Source: Paenibacillus sp. FJAT-26967
Lineage (GTDB): Bacteria > Bacillota > Bacilli > Paenibacillales > NBRC-103111
Assembly: GCF_001541095.1 (NCBI RefSeq)
Contig: NZ_LMXH01000002.1
Coordinates: 882,671 to 946,670, forward strand
Direction: 5' to 3'
Length of the DNA stretch: 64,000 nt
The stretch's first letter is position 1. Each line of letters starts with the position of its first letter. Positions 18,126 through 25,830 of the stretch are shown here, in pieces. A program made the translations under genes and the position numbers. The notes beneath the pieces are model-generated. The model ran no database searches. It was not told where the DNA came from and saw nothing but the letters and a program-made list of their open reading frames with translations.

Positions 18126-18150
18126 CACTAGGACTGGCCCGGAAAGGACG

Positions 18151-18210
18151 GACTCCCCTTACAGTAGACAGGTTAGATAACATAACCTGCTGCTTTAAGG
18201 GGATTTTTCA
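18151..18210 (+). terminator. Terminator after excalibur protein
   Basis: A long imperfect stem: TCCCCTTA pairs with TAAGGGGA and ACAGGTTA with TAACCTGC, followed by T residues. Confidence 0.75.
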
Positions 18211-18280
18211 TGTCATTATTTTTTCATGTCATTGTTATGATATGGTTTTTACAACAATTTACTAGGAAAGAGGAGATCAC

Positions 18281-18934
18281 TTGAACAAGCCGGAGCAAGA
18301 CGTTCTTCTTCGTACGGAGAGATTCGTACAACAGTGTCTGGTTCGCGACAGCAGCGGTCACGACTGGTGGCACATACACCGCGTCAGACAAATAACCCTA
18401 AGTCTTGCCGCGCAAGAGGGAGCGGATTCATACGTATGTGAACTGGCGGCCTTATTACACGATGTAGCGGACGAGAAACTTAATGATTCCAAAGAGTCCG
18501 GCCTTAACAAGGTTAGATCTTGGCTGGAACAAAACCAGATTGTACCTGATCAAATAGACCATGTCATGGAAATTATATCGACCCTGTCATATAACGGAGG
18601 ATCCAATCCGCCTATGCGCACGCTTGAAGGCAGGGTTGTTCAGGATGCGGATCGTCTGGATGCTCTGGGGGCCATCGGGATTGCGCGTACTTTTGCCTAT
18701 GCAGGTTATAAAGGACATCCCATGCACGATCCGGACACAGCCCCCAGTGCCTTAATCGATGCTTCGAACTACAGAACAGCAAAAAACGGAACGGCTGTAC
18801 ATCATTTTTATGAAAAGCTTTTTAAAATAAAGGACACTATGAATACGACTTACGGCAAGGAGCTGGCTCTCGAAAGACACGAGTACATGGAGCAATTCCT
18901 TAATCAGTTCTATAAAGAATGGGAAGGGGAGTAG
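18281..18934 (+). CDS. HD-domain phosphohydrolase (YpgQ/YedJ-like)
   Basis: The HD metal site is visible: His in GHDWWHIHRV, the HD pair in ALLHDVADEK, and a downstream Asp in VVQDADRLDALG. The 217-residue length and the GAIGIARTFAYAG segment match the YpgQ/YedJ group, whose B. subtilis member is a nucleoside triphosphate pyrophosphohydrolase (family knowledge). TTG start with AAAGAGGAG upstream. 92 bases before the next gene, same strand. Confidence 0.88.
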   Translation: MNKPEQDVLLRTERFVQQCLVRDSSGHDWWHIHRVRQITLSLAAQEGADSYVCELAALLHDVADEKLNDSKESGLNKVRSWLEQNQIVPDQIDHVMEIISTLSYNGGSNPPMRTLEGRVVQDADRLDALGAIGIARTFAYAGYKGHPMHDPDTAPSALIDASNYRTAKNGTAVHHFYEKLFKIKDTMNTTYGKELALERHEYMEQFLNQFYKEWEGE

Positions 18935-19026
18935 CAACCATACGGGATCAACCACACGAACACAATCGCCAGATAGAATCAAACTATTATCGTATAGTTA
19001 TAATCAAATACTAGGAGGATATAAGC

Positions 19027-19533
19027 TTGCTCGACTATTTATCCATACATGCGCAAAAAGCCTATCGTGAAATCATCAACATCACCGAGCATCCGGATCT
19101 GTTATTTTCAAACGACCCCGCATTACTTGCTTCTGAATATGCGTACAATTCAACTTATTTATTCGGTTTTAATCGCTTAATCCGTAAGAATCGGTTAACT
19201 ACACCCATCCTTGCAGCTTCATTGAACGGTTTAATGGATGGGATAGAGAGCTACTTGCGCCGCTATTACACAGCCAAAGCTTTTGTTATAACCGTTAGTG
19301 CTGATCCGCTGGTTCCGGCTTTTAAATTGTCCGTTGTTTCTTATTATGAAGAACGTCATCAGTTAGACGGGCTTGTTTCTTTGGAAGAAGTTGTAGAGTG
19401 GTATAGGGCGAATGCCTGCTGGGATGGAATCAAGATCGTGAGTGAAGAAAAGCCGATTAATGGAATTTTTTGCGAAGATACAGAGGAGGCGAAAACGGAA
19501 ATTATTTATCCTAGACATTGTAGAGTCTTATAG
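19027..19533 (+). CDS. Hypothetical protein, 168 residues
   Basis: I do not recognise it. TTG start with a strong TAGGAGGATA site. Soluble, mixed alpha/beta composition, with several Tyr/Glu-rich stretches and no signal peptide or metal motif. Its stop codon lies inside a perfect palindrome that resembles a dif site (19532-19559). Codon use is like its neighbours, so I treat it as a real gene. Confidence 0.6.
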   Translation: MLDYLSIHAQKAYREIINITEHPDLLFSNDPALLASEYAYNSTYLFGFNRLIRKNRLTTPILAASLNGLMDGIESYLRRYYTAKAFVITVSADPLVPAFKLSVVSYYEERHQLDGLVSLEEVVEWYRANACWDGIKIVSEEKPINGIFCEDTEEAKTEIIYPRHCRVL

Positions 19534-19559
19534 TTAACATAATAAATATTATGTTAACT
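19532..19559. other. dif-like palindrome (XerC/XerD-type arms)
   Basis: Two 11-base arms, AGTTAACATAA and TTATGTTAACT, flank a 6-base spacer TAAATA. The right arm differs by one base from the XerD arm of the B. subtilis dif site (TTATGTAAACT, from memory). Perfect pairing extends to 13 bases per side (19531-19543, 19548-19560). There is no T run, so it is not a standard terminator. It marks the boundary between an intact gene and a decayed HAD gene. Confidence 0.45.
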
Positions 19560-19654
19560 ATAGTTTAGAATAAGTCATTAATTTATGTGTTGTAACTTGG
19601 CTGCTATCTGGAGAGTTATATTTTCACTCAAATAACACTCAGATTTAGCTTTTG

Positions 19655-20186
19655 TATTAGATATTCCTGGCGCTGTGGCATTGCCTCAATTTGGATTATA
19701 AGATATTGCGGGAGCTAATGAAAAATGGAACCACTACATGAAGGATTTTTATTCTTCCATACAAGTATTTGAAGGAATCGCTGACTTGATGAGCCAGTTA
19801 AAAAGCGAAAGCGCCGTTCAAGGGATTGTAACTTCATAAACGACAGAAGAATTGAACAATGATTTTGTCCCATTCGGACTGACCAAATATTTATCACACA
19901 TTGTTTGTGCAGACGATACACAGCGGCATAAACCTAATCCGGAGCCTTTGCATACATTTTTGGGAATTGGCTAATGCCGATCCAGTCACCTTCATTTATG
20001 TTGGGGATACAATTTATGACTATGAATGCGCGCGGGATGCTGGTGTAGAATTTGGGTTAGCTCTATGCGGATGTAAAACCACTCCGACCCTACTATAAAG
20101 CATCAGAATTCACTTATAAACCTGATTATATGATTCATAGTGTATTGGAATTTATAGACCTTGCTACACCGCAGGCAAGCCAATAG
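19655..20186 (+). pseudogene. Decayed HAD-family hydrolase
   Basis: Fragments read through three in-frame stops (19699, 19837, 19972) and at least two frame changes. Recognisable pieces are NEKWNHYMKDFYSS, VFEGIADLM, GIVTS, NDFVPFGLTKY, IVCADDTQRHKPNPEP, FIYVGDTIYDYECARDAGVEFG and a C-terminal YKPDYMIHSVLEF. The motif I DxDGT start is missing, so the 5' end is gone. Long-term decay, unlike the single frameshift at 13076. Confidence 0.8.
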
Positions 20187-20237
20187 AGAAAAGAGGGCTG
20201 ATCCCCCGGGCTACGTCTTAATCTAGTGTTCGTATTC

Positions 20238-20909
20238 TTACTTATATTTCACTCTCACGGCCGCTGAAAAAGTAATTTCGCCGGGTTCAATAGGGGTAAC
20301 GACCGATGCGCTTTGAGTAAAAGCGACCGCTTTGTAAGGGACGGGGCCGCCTGCAAGAGTGATTTCTTCAACCTCACCCGGAACGGGAGGTAAAGAGACA
20401 CCAAGCGTTCGTGCGACGGTTGCGGCTTTGTGCTTGGCGTTCACAATAGCGGTAGATAAAGCTTTGTTCTCATATTCTTCCGGCTTAGCTGCGGCAAAAC
20501 GGATGCTGTTCACCGTATTGGCACCATTTACTACAGCGGTGTCCACAATCGTTCCTGTCTGTCCGATACGATCTGTTGTAACTTGTAGGAGATGAGTTAC
20601 TTTGTAGCCCCGGAAAGTTTGCTTGCCGTCCTGGAAATCATACTGCATATCGATCCGGAAATCTTCTGTCTGAATGTGTTCACCGGGAATACCTAACCCC
20701 TTCAAAGCGTTGATGATGCGGGTCATGATGGCGGCATTCTCTTTTTGTACTTGGCTGAGTACCGTTCCTTCCGATATCGCACCCAGCACTATGAGGGCCC
20801 GGTCCGGTACGGCTGTAATTATTCCCTGACCTGTGACCTCTATAATGGGAATCTTGCCCGCTTGAACGGAGTCAGGGGGATGGGGCCGGTAATCCGGATA
20901 AGGATTCAT
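20238..20909 (-). CDS. SIMPL-domain (DUF541) protein
   Basis: The 223-residue protein is a single SIMPL domain: VTGQGIITAVPDRALI at the start, a Q-x5-E region, and GANTVNSIRF, ALSTAIVNAKHKA and KYK toward the end. ATG at 20909 follows AAAGGAG. No signal peptide or membrane helix is clear in the first 20 residues. Family members have been tied to kinase signalling or oxidative stress, but no function can be assigned here. Confidence 0.85.
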   Translation of the reverse strand: MNPYPDYRPHPPDSVQAGKIPIIEVTGQGIITAVPDRALIVLGAISEGTVLSQVQKENAAIMTRIINALKGLGIPGEHIQTEDFRIDMQYDFQDGKQTFRGYKVTHLLQVTTDRIGQTGTIVDTAVVNGANTVNSIRFAAAKPEEYENKALSTAIVNAKHKAATVARTLGVSLPPVPGEVEEITLAGGPVPYKAVAFTQSASVVTPIEPGEITFSAAVRVKYK

Positions 20910-21068
20910 ACGGGATAACTCCTTTCATTTCATTGAGTTTTACATTTACTATATGGGGGAGCAAGTTTCTTTATTCGGTGACCGTACTATTTCTGCTTGA
21001 ATGGAAAATAATACGGTCAGAGCTGTGAAGCAGAAGCGGCACATTGGAAGTATTACCTGAACCAAACA

Positions 21069-21110
21069 CAAAAGAGCTCCGGCTCAACAATCAGCTGGAG
21101 CTTTTTCTGC
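21069..21110. terminator. Terminator downstream of minus-strand ORF
   Basis: AGCTCC and GGAGCT arms extended by GGCT/AGCT, with A and T runs on both sides. Only the minus-strand ORF at 21123-21476 ends here. Confidence 0.65.
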
Positions 21111-21122
21111 AACATAAAAGTC

Positions 21123-21476
21123 TTAACTTCGAATTAGGTTTAAAATTTTTTCAGTTATATTATGAAACCCGTTTGGTAGTGATAGCTCTGTTATTGAGAA
21201 GACGAAAATATTATCTTTTGTTGTTTCTAATCCTTCTGGGAGATCATCGTAAGTTATAAGGAAATTAGGAACTGCTTCATATCGGGTAAGTGTTTCGCTT
21301 ATGTTTAAAATCAGCATATGTGAACCATTTTCATTAACATATTGGCATCCGAAAGTTTGAGCCCAGTACCAAGATTGGAATAGGTGCCAAGTACTCTCAC
21401 TATTGCTTTTATCTTTAAATAAATGATTATTGAAAATACTCGATCCGGCATTACAAGAAAAAGACGCATTCAGCAT
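21123..21476 (-). CDS. Hypothetical protein, possibly a truncated gene
   Basis: A 117-residue ORF without a recognised family. The C-terminal two thirds looks like real protein (WHLFQSWYWAQTFG, then MLILNISETLTRYEAVP). It is followed at once by a bidirectional hairpin, which supports a gene end. No good ribosome site precedes the first ATG and the N-terminal part is low in structure, so the true start may have been lost. I see no catalytic motif. Confidence 0.4.
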   Translation of the reverse strand: MLNASFSCNAGSSIFNNHLFKDKSNSESTWHLFQSWYWAQTFGCQYVNENGSHMLILNISETLTRYEAVPNFLITYDDLPEGLETTKDNIFVFSITELSLPNGFHNITEKILNLIRS

Positions 21477-21614
21477 TTTAAGCTGTGTGCGTCCTTTAAC
21501 AAGTGAAGCTACTTACGGAGTCGAATATCAGAACGAAAACGCTTCGATGCATAGGACCCCAAATGTACTTTATTGGGTACAAATGTTTATGACCAATAAG
21601 AAATCCCATCCATT

Positions 21615-22064
21615 TCAACCTTGCAGGACCATGACTGCCTCACCACCGGTATCCTCTTCTCCGGTCAACCGGAAACCGAATGATTCATATAATTTCATTG
21701 CGGGGAAATTTTCCTTGTGGACACTCAAGTAGATTCGCTTACATGAATATTCTTGGCGGATCTGCCGCAGCAGCATGGGGAAAATCTTCCTTGCATAGCC
21801 TTTCCCCTGGAAGTGGTAATCAATCATAAATCTGTCCAGCCATACCTCGCGGCTCATCAGATCCAGCCCGTACATCGCATACCCGATTAATGTGTCTTCA
21901 TCATAGATCCCGATGGAAACCCAATTTGTTTCAAACTGGGATTCCGCCAGGGAATAAGCATTGGATTCAATAAAAGTCTGTTGGTGTCCGGCGACGGTCA
22001 GCTCAGCTACACCGCGCCAATTCTCGGAAGTAACCTCTCGGATGCAGAGGCTCATAAATTTCAT
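21615..22064 (-). CDS. BltD-like spermine/spermidine N-acetyltransferase
   Basis: A 149-residue GNAT protein. It keeps phrases typical of BltD: FIESNAYSLAE, GYAMYGLD, VWLDRFMIDYHFQGKGYARK (acetyl-CoA site), KRIYLSVHKEN and LYESFGFRLTGEED. It lies 16 bases downstream of an MFS pump on the same strand, the same order as blt-bltD of B. subtilis, which supports a polyamine acetylase role. The start could be ATG 22064 or 22055; the ribosome site GAGAG fits the second slightly better. Confidence 0.8.
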   Translation of the reverse strand: MKFMSLCIREVTSENWRGVAELTVAGHQQTFIESNAYSLAESQFETNWVSIGIYDEDTLIGYAMYGLDLMSREVWLDRFMIDYHFQGKGYARKIFPMLLRQIRQEYSCKRIYLSVHKENFPAMKLYESFGFRLTGEEDTGGEAVMVLQG

Positions 22065-22080
22065 CTCTCTTCGTTTATTT

Positions 22081-23280
22081 TTAAAGTAGTTTGTGAATAT
22101 TTCTTTGTCCGGCTTTCATCAAATAGAAAAGAATGAAACCGGCAAGGAGGAGTGCGCAGCTCACCAGATAAATCGTCTTAGGGACGGTAAAGGTATCTGT
22201 CAGCACCCCGCCGAGGAATGGACCGACAATCATACCGACCGCGTGGAACATGTTGAAAAGCGAATATGCGGCGCCATATGAGCCAGCATTGCCGCCGGAG
22301 TCGACAATCGTGCCGAGCGTTGACAAGGTCGGGGACAGCGCGAAGCCGACGCTGGCGCCGACCAGCAGCATGGCTCCCGCCTGCTGCCACATCGTCTGCG
22401 AAACTGCGATAAGAGGCATGGATGCGGCCAGGCATGCCAGACCGATCAGCATCAGATATCGCGGGTTCCAGCGGTCCGCCAGCATGCCGGAGAGGGGCGC
22501 CACGGCGCCGTATGCGACCGACATGACGGCGAAGAGCAGCCCGATCATGGACGGGCTGGCGGCCACGCGTTCGGTCAGGAACACAGGCAGAATCGGTTCC
22601 AGCAGCGTGAGGACCGTTTCGGCCGTCAGGACGACTCCGGCGATGAACAGCACGGACCGGTTGCGCAGCAGATAGAGCGCATTGGTTTTTTCTTCCTGGA
22701 TACGCGGCGGTTCCCGGAGCAGGAAGAAAACCAGCCCGATGCACACCACCGTCAGTCCTGCTGCAAAATAGAACGGCATGGCATAGCCGCCGAAGTCCAG
22801 CAGCCAGCCCCCGAATGGAGCGCCGAGCAGAGTGCCGAGGGACATGCCGGTTAAGGCTGTCCCCATAGCTCCGCCGCGCATCTTCGGAGGAAAAAGGTCG
22901 GCCAGCAGCGCGAGAGCGGCTGTCCATGTGGCGGCTGCCGCTATTCCCTGCAGGAACCTGGCGCCGATCAGCATCCACATGGTTTCCGCATACGCGAACA
23001 GCAAGGTAGATAGGGTCATCCCCGCCAGGCCGATCAGAATGGGCTTTTTCCGTCCGATTCTATCCGATAAGGGCCCGAGAATAGGGGTGAAAGCAAACAA
23101 TGCGATGGCATAAGAGCTGAACAAAATGCCCGTCAAAGTAGAAGATGGCTGAAGCTTCTGAGTTAAATAGGGAGTTACCGGTATAATAAGACTATAGAGC
23201 AGCATGTCTATAAAAAGGATGGCAATGACCAGACTTAGGCCAGTCAGCTGGACCCGGGTCATTTTATAACGCGAAGACAT
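22081..23280 (-). CDS. MFS multidrug efflux transporter (Blt/Bmr-like)
   Basis: A 399-residue transporter with 12 predicted helices. The MFS loop 2-3 motif GPLSDRIGRKKPILIG and motif C (GTLLGAPFGGWL) define it as a drug:H+ antiporter (DHA1). ATG at 23280 has GAGGTGAAAA upstream. It is cotranscribed with the BltD-like acetyltransferase and probably controlled by the TetR gene upstream. GC content here is visibly higher than in flanking genes. Confidence 0.88.
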   Translation of the reverse strand: MSSRYKMTRVQLTGLSLVIAILFIDMLLYSLIIPVTPYLTQKLQPSSTLTGILFSSYAIALFAFTPILGPLSDRIGRKKPILIGLAGMTLSTLLFAYAETMWMLIGARFLQGIAAAATWTAALALLADLFPPKMRGGAMGTALTGMSLGTLLGAPFGGWLLDFGGYAMPFYFAAGLTVVCIGLVFFLLREPPRIQEEKTNALYLLRNRSVLFIAGVVLTAETVLTLLEPILPVFLTERVAASPSMIGLLFAVMSVAYGAVAPLSGMLADRWNPRYLMLIGLACLAASMPLIAVSQTMWQQAGAMLLVGASVGFALSPTLSTLGTIVDSGGNAGSYGAAYSLFNMFHAVGMIVGPFLGGVLTDTFTVPKTIYLVSCALLLAGFILFYLMKAGQRNIHKLL

Positions 23281-23373
23281 TTTCTTTTCACCTCAATCAA
23301 CGTGTCTAACAAGCAAAGTTATATTAATTAGTCTGTCTTAGAAAAGGCGGTACACCGGAAACTAAAATTGTTT

Positions 23374-23385
23374 TTATAGTTTTCG
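23374..23385. promoter_or_regulatory. Shared motif near MFS promoter (possible TetR site)
   Basis: TTATAGTTTTC occurs here and again at 24022-24032 in front of the TetR gene, in the same orientation. It may be operator half-sites or simply similar -10 regions on the minus strand. Confidence 0.3.
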
Positions 23386-23414
23386 CGGTCAAAAAAGAAA
23401 GAATAAAAGCGGAT

Positions 23415-23978
23415 TTATCTTTTATTCTCCGGGATAAGGCCATAAAGCAGAATATCAACGATCGATAGTAGAGCTTCGGAGACCGTGATCTGATTTTCCT
23501 GGTAAAAACGCTGATCGAGAGTCGAATTGGTGCCGTCAATAATCAGTTTCATGATTAAAGAAACGTTGATATCAAGCATTTCTTTCTGCTCAATGGCTTC
23601 CGTGATTAAGAGGCGGAGCGCATTCCAGTCGTCGGTTAATTCGTTGTCGACCTTGCTCCACTGCTGGGGGTAGTAACGCTTCATCTGATCGAGAATGCGC
23701 AGATCATAGAATTCCCAGTGGATCGGGAGTACTGTAATAACCCCTCTAATCTTCTCGATTAGGGAAAGATTCTCATCCTGAATAATACGGTCGGTTATTT
23801 CATTGCGGTCAGCTATGGATTGATCAATAATGGCATCGAGAATATCAACTTTAGCATCAAAATGTTCATAGAGCGTGCGTTTGCTGATTCCAAGTCTTTT
23901 GGCGAGATCATCCATTGTGAACTTCATGCCGTTCAGATGGATTTCTTCAATAAATGCCGTCATAATCCGATGTTTCAT
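23415..23978 (-). CDS. TetR/AcrR family regulator
   Basis: The N-terminal HTH is clear (MDDLAKRLGISKRTLYEHFDAK, in pieces: TMDDLAKRLG then SKRTLYEHF), with a divergent ligand domain behind. 187 residues, normal size. ATG at 23978 follows GGGAGGATT. It is upstream of and on the same strand as the MFS-acetyltransferase pair, so it is the likely local repressor. The inducer is unknown. Confidence 0.88.
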   Translation of the reverse strand: MKHRIMTAFIEEIHLNGMKFTMDDLAKRLGISKRTLYEHFDAKVDILDAIIDQSIADRNEITDRIIQDENLSLIEKIRGVITVLPIHWEFYDLRILDQMKRYYPQQWSKVDNELTDDWNALRLLITEAIEQKEMLDINVSLIMKLIIDGTNSTLDQRFYQENQITVSEALLSIVDILLYGLIPENKR

Positions 23979-24021
23979 CTATCAATCCTCCCTTGATCTG
24001 GAGAAAAAACTCAAAACACTA

Positions 24022-24033
24022 TTATAGTTTTCA
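24022..24033. promoter_or_regulatory. Shared motif near TetR promoter
   Basis: Second copy of TTATAGTTTTC; on the minus strand it overlaps a TATAAT -10-like hexamer 45 bases before the tetR start. Confidence 0.3.
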
Positions 24034-24232
24034 TATATACAAATCTATTCTAGCTTATATTACTGCCAAGTTCAACTACAGGGTAAATTTACCTGATACA
24101 ATATTAGTGAACAAGATCAAGACACTTGAATTATCAAACAGGAAAATGCCTATAGACCGCGAATACTCCTAATCAAGGTACTAAACATCCCTGTTCGGAT
24201 ATTTCAGCATAAGAAAGGAATCTGCCACTTCT

Positions 24233-25114
24233 ATGGATACCGTTACACACGCTTTGTTCGGCTTAACCCTATATGGCGCAATCGACAAAAGCAAAATGTC
24301 CCAGTGGGATAAACGCGCGCTTCTGTTCACGACTGTCATCGGCTCTGAAATTCCCGATATTGATGTAATCTCTCAGGCCTGGGATACGACCGGCCGTTAT
24401 CAAATGTGGCATCGGGGAATCACTCATTCCGTGTTTCTGATTCCGGTATGGGCGGCTATGCTCGTGATCTTCACCAAGCTGTTCTGGGGCCGTGCGAGCC
24501 TGAAACTGTTTGGGGTGGGGGCCCTTGCCGTCTTCATTCACAGCACGAGTGATTTGTTTAATGCTTGGGGAACCGGTTATCTCGAACCGGTATCAAGCAC
24601 AAGAATTACCTTCGGTACGATTCCGATCGTGAGTGTAACCTTCTGGCTCATCATGCTGGCCGGACTGCTTACTGCACGTCACAGCCGGGGAAAATGGGCG
24701 CCGCACCGCATTTTCAAAGTGGTCTGGCTGCTTATTGCCCTTCATGTTGGCATTCAATCGGTTCAAGGTTATATGCTGTACCAGCAGGCCCAGACCAAGT
24801 ACGAGCAAGTGGCGTTGTCCGCGGATTTTGTGCCGGGCGTGTTTACGATTATCGGGAAAACAGGCGATCAAGTGGAGTTGACGAAGGGATCCACATGGGC
24901 CGGTCAACGGACCGTTGCTTCTCTAAAGTCAAGCGAGAATGCCGATTTGGGTGAACTGTTTACCGGTAATCCCAAAGCGAAAACCTTGCAGGAATGGTCT
25001 CCGTTCGTCGTGGTGGTAGATGATGGGAAAAAGCTGGGTATCTATGATCCCCGTTTTTACCGGGATGGTCAGTCCTTCTTGTTCGAAAGTATAGAACGTT
25101 CTGCAGCCAAATAG
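24233..25114 (+). CDS. Membrane-bound metal-dependent hydrolase (YdjM/YfhP-like)
   Basis: The N-terminus MDTVTHALFGLTLYG with a later PDIDV and MWHRGITHSVFLIP motif is the metal-binding signature of the DUF457/LexA-binding inner-membrane hydrolase family. 293 residues with about five membrane segments, then a C-terminal soluble domain (about residues 190-290). ATG follows AAAGGAATC. A terminator follows. Substrate unknown. Confidence 0.82.
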   Translation: MDTVTHALFGLTLYGAIDKSKMSQWDKRALLFTTVIGSEIPDIDVISQAWDTTGRYQMWHRGITHSVFLIPVWAAMLVIFTKLFWGRASLKLFGVGALAVFIHSTSDLFNAWGTGYLEPVSSTRITFGTIPIVSVTFWLIMLAGLLTARHSRGKWAPHRIFKVVWLLIALHVGIQSVQGYMLYQQAQTKYEQVALSADFVPGVFTIIGKTGDQVELTKGSTWAGQRTVASLKSSENADLGELFTGNPKAKTLQEWSPFVVVVDDGKKLGIYDPRFYRDGQSFLFESIERSAAK

Positions 25115-25145
25115 GAAGCGGAGCGGATAGAACATCACTAATCTG

Positions 25146-25190
25146 AAAAATACCCTTACCTTTGTGTTACAAAGGCGGGGTATTTTTATT
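25146..25190 (+). terminator. Rho-independent terminator
   Basis: AAAAATACCC pairs with GGGGTATTTTT; an inner CCTTTG/CAAAGG stem tightens it. From 25200 to 25430 I see nothing more. Confidence 0.85.
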
Positions 25191-25433
25191 TTTACCGGTC
25201 GGATAATCTGTATGTCAGCAATTCTTAGCTCACTATGTATTCCATAATTTGGAACAATGCTTTGATTTGAATTATTCCATCGTGGGGTTCCGCGCTTAAC
25301 AATTTGAGCAGCCCGCCAGAACTATGATGGTTTTTAGCTGGGAAGACAGTTTTGCAACTTCGGTTCGACAAGTATGGGAACACAGAATAAAGTGTTTTCC
25401 AACCTCACGACTAGGAATACTGGATATTAAAGC

Positions 25434-25463
25434 TTGCACAAAAGGATGGGCATGGTGTATAGT
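25434..25463 (+). promoter_or_regulatory. Promoter of the riboswitch-metE transcript
   Basis: TTGCAC (25434-25439), 18-base spacer, TATAGT (25458-25463), about 45 bases before the riboswitch core. Confidence 0.5.
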
Positions 25464-25506
25464 CATTCCTAATCATACCAATCATACATAACCCCATATT
25501 TGTGGG

Positions 25507-25706
25507 AACAGGTGCGAAGCCAAACGGCTTAGCTTAAAAGGGAAGTCCGGTGAAATGCCGGCGCGGTCCCGCCACTGTAACAGATGAGTCCGGGTAAAGG
25601 CCACTGATCGATAAGATCGGGAAGGCACCCAAGGACGATGATTCTGGAGCCAGGAGACCTGCCTGTTCTGACAACACTGCTTCACCTACGGGAGATAGGG
25701 AGGTGT
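25507..25706 (+). ncRNA. Cobalamin (B12) riboswitch
   Basis: The conserved core is plain: ACAGGTGC at the 5' edge, the B12 box GCGGTCCCGCCACTGTAA near 25561-25580, GGGAAGG near 25619, and AGCCAGGAGACCTGCC near 25648-25663. A P13-like hairpin (CACCT with AGGTG, 25684-25705) follows. It lies between the promoter and an intrinsic terminator in front of metE. Adenosyl- or other cobalamin binding should stop expression of the B12-independent enzyme. Confidence 0.93.
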
Positions 25707-25737
25707 TAAAGATTCCAACCACTGCGCATTCATACAG

Positions 25738-25784
25738 AGGGTGTCTTTATCCTTGTCTTATCGGATAAAGTCACCCTTTTTTTA
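25738..25784 (+). terminator. Riboswitch-controlled terminator
   Basis: AGGGTGTCTTTATCC (25738-25752) pairs with GGATAAAGTCACCCT (25763-25777), one T-T mismatch, then seven T. It lies between the aptamer and the metE ribosome site. Confidence 0.9.
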
Positions 25785-25830
25785 TTTTCATCGGAGTTCC
25801 AGATCATTCATATTTCAGGAGGTAACATAC

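Noticed and set aside
19532-19559. Reading this palindrome as a terminator
   Set aside because: No T run on either strand and the arms have dif-like sequence.
25741-25830. In-frame upstream extension of metE
   Set aside because: It lies in the riboswitch terminator stem and has no ribosome site; ATG 25831 follows CAGGAGGT.
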